NCBI RefSeq assembly: GCF_002865645.1
Contig: NW_020194620.1
Coordinates: forward strand, 565,353-629,352
DNA length: 64,000 nucleotides
Direction of reading: 5' to 3'
Source of the DNA: Hyaloscypha bicolor E
Lineage: Eukaryota; Ascomycota; Leotiomycetes; Helotiales; Hyaloscyphaceae
Of this stretch, positions 48,879-62,500 are shown one piece after another. The notes under the pieces are model-generated. The model was not told where the DNA came from. It saw nothing but the letters and a program-made list of their open reading frames with translations, and did no database searches. Numbering within the stretch: position 1 is the stretch's first letter; the number at the start of each line of letters is the position of its first letter. Both the position numbers and the translations under genes were made by a program.

Positions 48879-51800
48879 CTAATTAGTTAATACTTATAAA
48901 TTAGGAAGAATTAAGCTATACTTACCTAAGATTCGGTTATTTAGGGATAAAGCTATTATTCTAATTAAAGAAGAAATAACTATTAATCCTATTACTTGTA
49001 ATTTGGTTATATAAGTAGGAAAAATACTTGATCTTACTAAGGCCCAATTATATTATATTAAAAAGGAAAATATTTATTAGTCCTATTACCTATAATTTGG
49101 TTATATAAGTAAGAAGGGTACTTAATCTTACTAAGTACTAAAACAATTAGCTATTTAACTATCCTATTCTATTCCTATTTAACTCTTATAAAACCCTCTC
49201 AAAAATTACTTTCTTTTAAATCCCTAGGGCTCTTAAGTTTTAGAACTATTAAGTTCTCCCGAAATCTCAATATTTTACTTCTTAAATTTCACTTCCTAAA
49301 TTTCTTATTATAGACGAAATTTTTATCTTAAATATAATATCTATTATGAATTACTTATTTTATAAACTATTTTCCTTCTTATAAACCTATTTTCCTTATA
49401 AACTACTATATCTCGAACTAGATATAAGCCTATAGAATATATAATAGTAGAATATACTATAGTAAATAATTTCTTTATTAGATCTATCTAATCTAATTAC
49501 TTTATAAATAATAATAATTTTAAGAAATTAGTAAGAAAATAGAGATATAGGATTAATCTAAATTCTATTAAGGTAAATAAGATAACTAAGTTCTTAGATA
49601 CTAAGCTATTTTAATATATTCTTTATAAAATAGTTAATAATAATCTTTAAGAGCTATTTAGATATAATTTTAAGAACTTTACTTATTAAGGGAACTTTAA
49701 TAAATTTAAACTTCTAGAGATACTATACTTATATAAGACCCTTTAGTATAGTAATATATTTATATAATAGAATAATAATACTAATACTATTATAAATACC
49801 TTATATATTATTATAAAAGAGGATAAATAATATATATAGTTAAATGAGAATATATTAGTAACTAGACTAGATCTTATTAAGGAACTAATCTTATTAGGCT
49901 TTATTACCTTTATAAAAAATAAGTACCTAGAACTTATTATCTTTAATATTTCTATATTACTATTACTTTCTTTACTACTTTTTTTATTACTATATCCTAT
50001 ATCTCTATTAGATTTATATACTAGTACGGAAGCTCTAGGAGTAAATAATATACTCCTATTATTATTACTACTATAACTATATCTAAATAATTCCTAATTT
50101 CCTTTAATTATAAAACTTATTAGGGAAGTTACTAAGATCTATATTAAAAAGTAAAAGTATAATAGATCTAATAATAATTTTAATTATAAACTTACTATTT
50201 TCTTTAATATTTACTAATATATAAAGCTTTTATAAGAGATACTAATATGAGCTTTTCCTATTATATTAAAAGAACTAGCTCAAGACTATTTCTATAATAA
50301 CTAGCTTTCTTAATATATATATAAAGAGGCTTATATTAATATTTATAGCTTTTTTAAAAGCCCTGAATTCAAATATTGAAATTTAAATAAGTAAAATATT
50401 ATTATATTAGCTTCTATAATAACTAAATTTCCGGAAAAGATAATATTTGAAACTATTTAATTACTAATTAATAAATTATATTAACTATAATATAGTCTTA
50501 TATCTAACTTATAAAATACCGAATTTCTCTATAATAAGATTATTACCTCTTACTAAGGCTTCCGGACATATAGATATATAATCTCAGACTCTCTTATAAA
50601 TCTCGGCTAGCTTATTAATAAGCTCTAATTATCTATTATTATATATAAGAATAAATAATAAGCTAATCCCGAAATCTTCTTTACTAATTAATAATACTAT
50701 TCTTAGAACCTTTTAAGCTATTATTTCTCCGGAAATTATTAATATAGACCTAGCTATAATTTCGGAACCCGTAATAATTACTTTAAGCCCTATAATTATA
50801 ATAATTATATTCTAAAGTTATATTTTATATATAAGAAACCTAAATACTACTTATAGAAATATATACTAGAGAAATAAGAGGCTAAGAAGGCTCGATTTAG
50901 GGATAGAAATATCTATTAGTTTAGATCCCGAAATACTTATAACTTTAATAAATACTTTAGTAATACTTATATATAATATATTACTAAAGCTAAAGATAAA
51001 AAAAGTAATAAGGGTAATAAGAATAAACTAGTAAATAATACTTTTAAGGCTTTATTAATAGAAATAGATAAAGAAAAGAAATATTATCTAGATTTCTATT
51101 TTACTTTAGTTAAAAGCTTTTTAGCTACTTCTACTACTCTTGCTTTACTAATAACTATAGCTAATATTCTAGTAAATAACCTTATTTCTCTTTTCCTTAT
51201 ATACTAGATAATAGGCAAAAACCATATCTTAAAGCCTATTAAACCCTTAATAGAAAACGCCTAGACTTTTATAATTAATAATATATTAAAATATAATACT
51301 TATTACTTTTATAAAGTTATAATTAATACCGGAGCCTCTAGATACTTAACTACTAGTTCTAACTAATTCTAAGCTCTCTAGTAAACTAATAATAGTATTA
51401 AACTTAATAAAACTACTAAAGATTAAGTTAATATCTAGTTTAGTATTAGATCTATATCTTTTATTAGATTTATAATAGTAAATATACTAATTAGGTAAGT
51501 ATAATTTTATATTATATCTTTAAAGATTCTATTTTTGCTTAGTTTAGCTAATATAAATAAGCTAGGGATCTACTTTAATAATCTTACTAATTATCTTATT
51601 ACTTTTACTAGAAAATATATATTTATAATATAATATTTTAGATACTTTTTCCTGCTTTAAAATACTATATTATAAGGCTTTATTTCCGAATTCTTTATTT
51701 ATAATTCTTGCTTTTTTAGAAATCGAATTATAATATTTATATTATTATTTTAGTTATTTATTTATTAATAAGCTCCGAAATATACTAGAATAAGCAGGCT

Positions 51801-54580
51801 ATAATATTAATATAGAAGCCCTTAAGTATTTTATAAAGTATTATAAATAATACCAGAAATATAGCTAATTATCCGAATAATTTAAGTTTAATCTAAGAGA
51901 TAATATTAGCTTTAATTACTTTATTATTATTAATATTTTCTATATTTCTAGTAAGCCTATATTTTATATTATTAATAAAGGCACTTAATATTAAGCCGGC
52001 TAATAGCTTTAGAATATTAGTATAATATATATCTAAAATATACTCAAGTAATACTAGATTAATAACTATTTAGGCCTTTTTAATTAGATTATAGCAGATG
52101 CCAGAAAGTAGTTTACTAATAAGAAGTTCATTTAGCTTATAAATATTATAGGAACTAAGATTAAGATTATTCCTATAGAAGCTTATAACTCCGTCGGAAT
52201 TATAGAATATTACTATAGCCTAATCTAATATATCTATCTTATTATTATAGCTAAAGTTAATAGAATTAATAAGGATATTATACTTTAAATAGCTTTTAAG
52301 GCTATTAATAACTCTATAGGACCTAATAGTATTATCCTAACTCTTTTAGTTTATAGTACTTTACCTTAAATAACTAAATATAATATCTTATTACTTACTA
52401 TATTATAGTAATTAGTAGTACTTAAGAAAGTAATAGTAGAAATTCAGAAGCTTTAAGCTAGATTTTAAATTATAAATAGTTCTAGTATTACTAATATTTA
52501 TAAATTATTTCTAAATTCGAATATTCTCGTTTAATATAAAGAAAATACTAGTTAACCTAGTAGTTAAGATAAACTATATAAGCTAGTAACTATTAATAAG
52601 GAGAACTATATACTAGCTCTATTATATAATAATACTACCTTCCGTTTAACCTCTATAAAGCCCTTTTATATAGGGGATATTAAGGTTATTACTAATGGCC
52701 CTAAACCTGAACCTATTCCCGAACTTAATAATAAGGCCAAAAGTAATATAAATATAATTCCTTTTACTATTTTACTAAAGTATAGTAGAGAATACCCTTA
52801 TAAAACCCCGGATATTACGGTATTCCTATAGGATAATGAACTATATAAGAATTCTCGTTAAATTAAAGTTACTAGTTTCCTAGAAAAAAATATATTTGAG
52901 GTTACTTTTAGATCTCAGGTACTAAAGAAAATATATATCTTTAATTCTCGGTTTATTAATAAGATTAAGAATAAGAATATAGAGAAAGAGCTTAAGAAAT
53001 TGAGACTAGTTATCTAAGCTTATAATAATAGTAAGAAATATATAATATTAATATAATTACTTACTATCTAATATATTAGCTAGAGAATTATTCTTAATAT
53101 TATTACTATAATAATAAATACTATAGAATTATATTTATATAATATCTTATAAGCTTATATCTAATTAATAACCTTATTTAATTATAATTTCTATATTAAT
53201 TCATTTTATAAGTTTACTAAAGAGCTAAATCTAAAAGATAATTCTATTCTAAAGGTTATAAAACTACTATATAATATACCGGAAGCTAGGAATTACTAGT
53301 TTAAAACTTATTATTCCTATTATATTAATAAGCTCTCTATAGAATAGTTAATTTATAATCCTTGTCTATTCTATAATAAGTAATTCTTTGAAATTATTAG
53401 CCTTTAAACTAATAATACCTTATTTATTAGAACTAATAATTTTATAAAGCCAAAGTAACTAAAGCTTTATAAGGCTAAGTTCTTAGCTAAGGAATATAAA
53501 TCCCTTACTTTTAATTACGACCTCAAATTTAATAAAGGTATTATCTATATAAATACTACTAGAATTACTCTTATATAAGAATACTAGTATAAGAACCTCT
53601 GAACTATTTCTATGAAAAATACTACTACTATAAGTAATAAGGGTATTATTTATTAAAATCTCTTTATTAAGGATTAATATATTACCTAATATATAAGAAA
53701 AGCATATATTATATTAGTTTATTAACCAGAAGCTTTATATAACCTATTAATTACTACTTAAGCTATTAAACCCTTGGAAACTAATATAAAGATATTTAAT
53801 AAGTATATTTAATAGTAAATTGAAAATACTGCCAGAGAACTAAGATTTATAAAGCTAGTAAAAGAATTCTTATATTTAATTATTTTTATAAATACTTTAT
53901 TTATAAATAATAGAAATCTCTTTTCCTAAATTAGATATATTCTAGTTCTAGTAAATAAAACTAGATATACTAATATTATTTACTAGTTCTTTATTAAATA
54001 TAAGAGAGTTACTAGAAGTATTCTAGCTTCGGAACTTTATAGTATAGCTTATGGTTTTAATATAGGCGCTTTAGTTAAATCTATAATTAATAAAGTACTA
54101 GAAATGGAATTATTACTAGTTATTTATACGAATTTAAAGTTATTATATAAATACCTTATTAAATTAGGTATTACTTGAGAAAAATACCTAATAATTAATA
54201 TAATATACCTTTACTAGATATATAAATAACGAGAAATCGCAAAAGTCAAGTAAATTAAGGGAGAATTAAATCCTATTAATTCTATAACGAAATTAAAGCT
54301 AATAAATGCCTTTAAATATCTAATTAATATAAATACTATATAATTAGATATAAAGAAATAGGTTAAGTATAAATAGGGCAAAAAATAAATATATAAAATA
54401 GGAGAATATTATAAGAGAGGAAGTTATATATAAAAGACTATAGCCTTTAATATATAACTAAAACTTTAGAAGTAATATAAATATATAAAGTATTTGGGAA
54501 ATTTAGTACTAGGCCGGATTAGGGAATTTGTATATAATTAGAGGGAAATACTATTTTTCGCGTTTTTAGAGAGTTTCTAG

Positions 54581-54884
54581 TATTAGTATAGCTATTTCTC
54601 TAGAAGTTATATATATAGTTACGGGATACGGGATACGGAATATAGGTAATAGGTAATGGGATATAGATAATAAGATATAGGATACGGGATATAGTTATAT
54701 AACCTCGCGTCCTATTAGTAACTCAACTAGTAAACTAGATTTCTTTAGGCTTAGTAGATTTAGGAATTATATATTAATATTATAATACTATAATTCTTAT
54801 TTCTAAATAATAACTTTATTAATTATATATAAATAGTACTTTTATATCTATATAATAGTATTATATATTACTAGTAAACTAATA
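54581..54884 (+). repeat. 3' LTR of the copia element
   Basis: 304 bp, same length as the 5' LTR, ending CTAATA before the GCTTA target duplication. Substitutions relative to the 5' copy are largely RIP-type transitions. Confidence 0.9.
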
Positions 54885-54889
54885 GCTTA

Positions 54890-56827
54890 TTAATAATAAA
54901 TAAATATTAGTTATATTAATTTAAATTTAGCTTTATTATTTAATTTTAAATTAGTTATAATAAATTAATTATAAAATATAACCTTTTATTTTTAATAAAA
55001 ATATATAATTAAAAATTAAAAAATTAAAAATAATTACTTAAAGTCTATTTAAGTTAATAAAAGAATATATTAATAAAAAAATTTATTAATAAATATAAGA
55101 AATTCCTGTAATAATAGAAATAAAGTAATAGAATAAGGCTTAAAGATTAATAATTTCCTATATCTTGAGAATTTAAAGCTAAGGAGAATAGGAGTGAGGT
55201 ATAATAGTAGATAAGTAGATATAGCCAAGACTATTAAAACGCCGAGCTTTAGAAGCGAGCTTGGTTTAAATTATAGCTTGGAACCTTAGCTAAAACTAAC
55301 TTCTTTAGCTAAAACCATATCCGTATTAACTATATAATACTAGCTATTATAATTCCCGAATTATAAAAAAGAATAATTATTTATTACTTATATCTTATAA
55401 TAATTAATATTAATAATTAAATAATTATAATAAATAAAAAATATTTTTAAAGATTTAATAAATATTATATTATTTAATTATTATAATTTCTATTTTTTAA
55501 TTAAAAAACTATTTATAAAATAAATATATATATAATAATAACTTTTATATAAAACCCTTAATAAATTATAAGTATTTAATATAATAGCTTTAGAGTTACT
55601 AATTATTATATATTAAACTCTTATTTTTACTAGTTTATATTTATTAATATAAATATTTAAATAAATAATAAAGTTTATTATTAAATTTTTATAAAAATAA
55701 TTAGCTAAATTAATATTTAATTATATTATTTATAATATAACTAAAATTAATTTTCGTTTCTAGTTAAATATAAGCTTTTAAAGCTATTTTTAATATTTAT
55801 ATATAATTAATTAAATTATTTTATAAATTAATATTATAATAATCTATTAATTATATAACTATAATATTTTTTATTTATTAATTATCTAATATTATCTCGA
55901 GAGCTTTTTTTATAAATAATTATATAGTTATATTAAAGTTTTTTATTTAAATATTTTTTAATATAAATATTTTTTAATATAAATATTTTTTAATATAAAT
56001 ATTTTTTAATATAAATATTTATCTTAATTTTATTAAAAATACTAGATTTAATTTTTATATAATATTTTTATTAATTATTTAAGAACTTTTATTTCTTTTC
56101 TAATAATATATATTTTAATATAAATAAATTTAATAAGTATTAAATAAATAAAATATTAATAAATATTAAAAACTTTTATAAAATATATTAAAGAAAAGCT
56201 ATTTAAAAAATTATTATTAAATATTTTTTTAATAATATATAAAGAAAATTATATTAATTTAAATTTATTAATTATTAATTAAATTCTAAAAAAATACTTT
56301 AAATTAAATTTTTAATAGAATTTTATAGCTTATTATATTATATTTTATAAATCTTAATATAAAGAATCAGTATTATTACTTATATTTAAATATATATAAA
56401 GCATTTATTAATATAATTTAAAAATTATTAAAAAAAAGAGTTTATTTATAATTTCTTTTATTTAAAAGTTAAAAGCAAAATCTTATATTAAATAATTATT
56501 TAGCTAATAAAAAGCTATAATAATAATATTTAATAAATATTTTTCAAAATATATAATTTAATAATAAGCCTAAATATTTAATTTATATTAGCTTTAAAAG
56601 CAAATCTGGCTAATTTTTATTTAATTAACTAAATATATAAGGTTATAAATAATATTTTTATATATTTTTATTAAAATTAATATAAAGTTAAATATAATTA
56701 ACTAATTTTATAATAGTTTAAAACTTCGAACTATATTAATAAAATTCTATAACTAATTAATAAATAATTTCTTTTATTTATAGATTTTATAAAGATATAT
56801 ATAAAAACCATTTAAAAATTTATTTAT
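54890..56827. repeat. RIP-type AT-rich DNA between copia and the ATA array
   Basis: AT-rich, stop-laden DNA. It includes a fourfold 16-bp tandem repeat (AATATTTTTTAATATA) at about 55950-56020 and a patch of less mutated sequence at about 55130-55340. No reading frame or known element recovered. Confidence 0.6.
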
Positions 56828-57409
<582 letters not shown>

Positions 57410-59030
57410 TATAATGGGGGATCGGGAGTATAAGCGAGATTTAGGGAACATAAGCGAGATACGGGTCAAGGGGTCACATTACAGAGCTATTTTCGAATAG
57501 AATTAGCTTATAGGAAATCAGGGGCAAAAATAGTAAACGCTTAATTTCCTAGGTTAGTTTCCGGGTCTGATTCCGGGTCAGATTCCAGGTTAGTTACCAG
57601 CCAAGATACCAGCGAGGTGGGATACCAATAGCTGCGTGCCGGGGGGTTGGCGGTGACAGAGCGCATCCACGCAATGGTATTGGACCCTGGATACCGGATC
57701 AAACCAGGTCTGAGGTTTTTCTTAATTCTATACTTTTGCCTTTTAATTTTGGCCTTTACTTTCTTTCTTAGTCTAACCCTCACCATTGCCGTTACCAACT
57801 AACTCTGACCAACTTCCTTATCACGTGCCCTAAATCCAAACCCTGACGACTACTCCCTCCCATCTAACCTTTACCCTAACCCTCTAATCCACCCAAATAA
57901 CCTCTTCTCCCGCTACGACCTTAACCCTCTCATCTCTCCTATACCTGGAAACCCATCCGATCTTTATCCGCCCTGTATTGCCCCCCTCTAAAATCCTCGA
58001 ATCGCCCGCTGACCTCCTATTCCCAATCCACTAGTGCCCCTCCAAACCACTAAACAACCCACTCCCACAGCCTGCCCCGTATCCCCTGCCTCCTTTCCAT
58101 ATCGGTTCCTACTGGCATCCTGTCGATGGCTGCTTCCGTATACGGTTCGACCGGAAATCCCGTTTATAACCTGCCGCTTCGCTACGCTTAAAAACCTAAA
58201 ATGGCCCTCTGTGTAATATCTTCTAGCTGCGTGGATATCTAACTTGAATACGGTTTCTGCTGGAACATGAATCCATTTTATATTCCAATCGAAACATTAT
58301 TTACTGCTGCCTATTGTTATGTTACTGAAAACCGTCCACCGTTTTCTGTCTACCCAAATGTTATCGTTTTTTCCAACTTCGACTTCGACCCCGACGTCGC
58401 ACACGCTACTAACCCTGTAACCGCACCCCTAATCCACCCAATTAAAACTTCCCTTACTGCCTTACTACTCAATTGGTCAAATCTATACCAATTAAATATA
58501 TTTCCACTCCACCTTACAGGCCTGTCGCCGCCAACGTCACATACTAACAATAATTACTCAAATAAATCCCGCCGATTCGGCCCCCCCTAACTAAAATACA
58601 TGAATGGATATTTTAACCCTTTAATCCTGCCTACGCCCACGACCCCTGCAAATCAACCACTGCTGCTCTGTTAATACAATGCCTAATTGCTCCCCGGTAT
58701 AAACTCCTCCCTGTTCGTTACCGCTTATATAACCCCGCGTTCCCATGTCCATGTTATTTCTGGTATTATTGGTTGAATGCACGTTATAACGTGCTTGGGA
58801 ATCGTGGAATGAGACCCGTCGTAATCTCCTTAATTAGTAGTTATTAAATGGCTAACTGACAACGGGACAACTTACTGAGCTATGGTATTAATGAAACGGT
58901 TCACTGGATGGATAATATAATAGGGCTGGGTAATGGGATATTGGAAAACCTATTATAATTCTTTGATCTGGTCACTTCTTATAAACCCGGCAGGGCACTC
59001 AACTCCCTCGCATCTCTATTTAACTTGTTC
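57410..59030. other. Island of normal composition inside the AT-rich block
   Basis: About 1.6 kb of balanced base composition bracketed by RIP-type DNA. From about 57770 to 58740 the plus strand is C-rich and G-poor. The heptamer TAACCCT occurs at 57774, 57877, 57922, 58410 and 58614, once as ACCCTAACCCT. ORFs (57541-57798 minus, 58034-58216 and 58267-58590 plus) have no domain. A perfect 16-bp palindrome lies at 58779-58794. Identity unknown; it may be subtelomere-derived or single-copy DNA spared by RIP. Confidence 0.55.
58779..58794. repeat. Perfect 16-bp palindrome
   Basis: GCACGTTATAACGTGC equals its own reverse complement. It lies near the right edge of the composition island. Confidence 0.9.
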
Positions 59031-59283
59031 GCATTTCTATATATATAACTTATACGTATCTTTAATTAGTAATACCTTAACTAACTATAATACTTTATAA
59101 CTCTCATATACTTCTCTAATTCGTTAAATAATTCTCTAACTCTTTTAACTCTAATTAGTTAATAAATATATTTCTTTTCCTATTATTATATTTAAAACAA
59201 AATTATAATAATTTATTTATTATATTTTATAGAAAATATTTATATAATATATCTTATATCTTTTATTTACTTACTTTTATATA
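59031..59283. other. RIP-type AT-rich DNA
   Basis: Composition falls back to AT-rich within about 50 bp; no feature recovered. Confidence 0.5.
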
Positions 59284-59397
59284 AAATACTTAATTCTTAA
59301 TTCTTAATTCTTAATTCTTAATTCTTAATTCTTAATTCTTAATTCTTAATTCTTAATTCTTAATTCTTAATTCTTAATTCTTAATTCTTAATTCTTA
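59284..59397. repeat. AATTCTT heptanucleotide array
   Basis: About fifteen near-perfect tandem copies of the 7-nt unit AATTCTT. Confidence 0.95.
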
Positions 59398-59507
59398 TTT
59401 ATTAAATATTATTTTATTAAATATTATTTATTAAATATTATTTTATTAAATATTATTTTATTAAATATTATTTTATTAAATATTATTTTATTAAATATTA
59501 TTTTATT
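59397..59507. repeat. 15-bp AT minisatellite
   Basis: About seven copies of ATTATTTTATTAAAT (one 14-bp variant) directly after the AATTCTT array. Confidence 0.9.
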
Positions 59508-59589
59508 TATTATTAGATCTCAATTATTTTATTAATACTTATACTTTATTATATTTTATTTACTCTTAATTTATTTATTATTATAATTC

Positions 59590-62500
59590 CTAGATATCTA
59601 ATATCTGAGATATCTTACTAAATACTAGATATCTTTTAGGTATATATAATATAGCTGCCTTACTAGAGAAGTATACTTGAAATATACTAGAGATATTTAG
59701 AAGGCTAAGCCTCTTTGAAACTAGTATATTATAAAATATATATATTTTCTTATAGTTTCCTATATTCTAGTTTTCTCTTTTTTAGCTTTAAATTATCTTT
59801 ATAAGAAACCTTTTATCTTGCTTTCTAAGCCCTAAATACTATACCTATAATAGTATTTAAAGCTTATTTCCTTTAATCCTATAAAGGATTTTAAATAAAC
59901 TAATTTAGAACTATTAGAAATATAAATATTACTAAAATAATAGAACCTCAGAAATATAAGTAATAGATTCTAGAATAATAAAAGCAAAAAGTTTTAGAAT
60001 CTTTAGAGAAATTAGGTATTTATATCTTTATAAATATATATTAGTAATATATTAGAAATTCTTTAAAAACCCGAAAACTAAAAAACCTTAAATAAAGGCT
60101 ACTTTTTAATTAAGTTCTAGAATAATAGATATTTATAGGCTAGTAATCTAATTATTATTCTTAAGTCCTATCCTATAATCTTATAGGCCCTATATATATA
60201 TTAGTAATAAGATTACTAGGAAAAATATAATAGAAAAAAAGTATAATAAATTAATTTCTTAGAATATTATATAACTAGAAACTATATTAACTTCTATTAA
60301 GGCTTCTAGTAAAGCTCTTATTAGTTTAGGTTATTTCATTAGTAGTTCTTCCCGAACTAAATATTTTATTAATATTTCTAGAGAATTTATAAATAAGTTT
60401 ATAGAAATAGAATTCTTTACTTTTATTATAAAGATTATATTATTACTAAAGAATTATATAAATAGACTAAGGAATCCGATATTTTATTTTTAGATATTAA
60501 TATTATTATAAAAAGCTATTAGAAAAATATCTAAAGAGCTATTTTATATAAGAATACTTATAATTATAATAAAGTTATTTTCGAGAATATTAAGTTCTAT
60601 AATACTAAACTCGAGGATAATATTAAATACTATATAGCTATAGTAAATCGGCTTATAATAGCTCTAGCTATTTCTATTTTATTTATTTTAGTTATTTTGA
60701 ACTTCTCTTAAAAGAATTCCGAATTATTTCTTACTTATTCCTATTTAGGATTTCTTATATTTTATACTTCTTTTAAAAATACTAGAATTACTAAGCTTCC
60801 AAATTTAATTCTTTTTACTAGAGATTATATTATTTTTAATAACTAGCTAGTTTAGATTAAAAATAAGCTATAAGGAAATACTAATTTATATTTTTTAAAG
60901 AATCTTAAAATTATTTATATTTCTAATAGATTTATTAGTAATACTCTTATCCTAACTAACTCTTATATAAATAAAAATAATCCAAATTAGTATTATTAGT
61001 TCTTAGAGTTCTATTTTTATTTAAAGAAATTATATTCTAATTTTAATAAGATATAAAATATTTATTATAACTTTAGTAAGCTTTAAATATATTCTAGTTA
61101 AGTATTTTAGAAGTTCTATATTCTTTTCTTATAATTATTTATAAAAAGTAGTATTAGTTTTTAAAATATTAAATATAAACTAAATAAAAAGTTCTTATTA
61201 AAGCTCTAGAAATTAGTATATATATATTATAATAATTCTTCTATTAATATTACTTGCTTTATTTAGTATTATATTACTAATAATTAGTAAATTAAGGCTA
61301 TATATAAGAAAATTAAGAAATATAAGAAAATAGAAGCTATTCTAATTAAGTTTACTTCTAATATTATATTCTTATATATTTCTAAGAAATATACTTCTAA
61401 AAAGAAGTTTAAAAAGCCTATATTAATTACTTTTATTAAGTATATATTTTCTTATAAATATAAGTAATATCTTATAAAGACTAAAGATCTTTTAATTATT
61501 AAATACTATAATTATAATAAGTTTAGTTACTATATTAGATATTATTCGGTTTTATATAGTAAGGAAATTAAGGTAGCTTTTTCTAAAATTAAACCAGGCT
61601 TAGTTTCTATTTTATTAAAATATATTATTTTAGTAAAGTATTTAGAGAATTCGAGTTTTAATTCTAGTATAAAATTAGAAAATAAGTATCTCTAAAAAAA
61701 AGTTTCTATTTTAGGAACTTATAATATAAATTTAGTAGAAATTAATTTAATTTATTTAATAAAAGGAAATACTCTTATAATATTCTATATTATTAATATA
61801 AATAAATTAGGAATTAAGTCTTTTTCTTTTATTAATACTAGAGCTAATAGTTATACTTTTATTAATATAAAGCTTATTTAGCTTATAGAATAGTTTTTAG
61901 GAATAAAACTATAACCTCTTTTCTTATTTTATATTATATATAGTTTTAATAGAAAGTTAATTAAATCTATTAAGAAATATATAAAAGTCTTATTTCTAAT
62001 TAATAAATAAAGTATTAATATATTTATAATTATTTTGAATTTTAGAAATTATAATATTATTCTTAATAAAAAAATAAAAAATATATATTAATATTCTAAT
62101 TAACTATAAAAGATATAGGCTTATATAGCTAAAGAATAAACCTAAATCTATATAATTTAATTATATTATTAGTATTTTATAATAATAGCTAAAGAAGTAA
62201 CCTAATAAGAAATATTAAAAGAATACTAATTAATAAGATTTTATTATAAGCTATTTCTAGAAATTTTCTATTCTTAAATAGTTTTTTTTTAAACTAATTA
62301 GAGGAAATTATATAAAACTATAGAAAAGAAGCTTCTATAGCCTAATAAAAATATAATATCTAAATAAAAGCCAAAAAAGCAGAAAGAAGTCCTTAATAAA
62401 AAGTAAATATTAGATCTAGCTATTCTTATTTTTATAATATTTAACTATATAACTAAGAAAGAAAATAATAGTATTAGTTAAATTTCTATTTATAAGATTA

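Larger units (their letters stand above)
48575..54884 (+). mobile_element. Ty1/copia LTR retrotransposon, full length, RIP-inactivated
   Basis: 6310 bp bounded by two 304-bp LTRs (TATTAG ... TA ends, the RIP-altered form of TGTTAG...CTAACA), with the 5-bp target duplication GCTTA at 48570-48574 and 54885-54889. Reading through stops, domains appear in copia order: aspartic protease (INTGAS, near 51328), integrase region (about 51.8-52.4 kb), reverse transcriptase tail (NY-FKTYYSYY and LIYNPCLFY, about 53293-53370) and RNase H (RVTRSILASELYSIAYGF, about 54008-54060, and the later AFKYLI). The order PR-INT-RT-RH separates it from gypsy. All frames are full of TAA/TAG stops and lost tryptophans and aspartates, typical of RIP. 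It has no coding capacity. Confidence 0.93.

Noticed and set aside
57770..57890. True telomere repeat tract
   Set aside because: At most two adjoining CCCTAA-type units occur; the motif is scattered, so only a degenerate resemblance can be claimed.
59284..59507. CRISPR-like array
   Set aside because: Units are contiguous simple satellites of 7 and 15 nt without spacers, in a eukaryotic genome.
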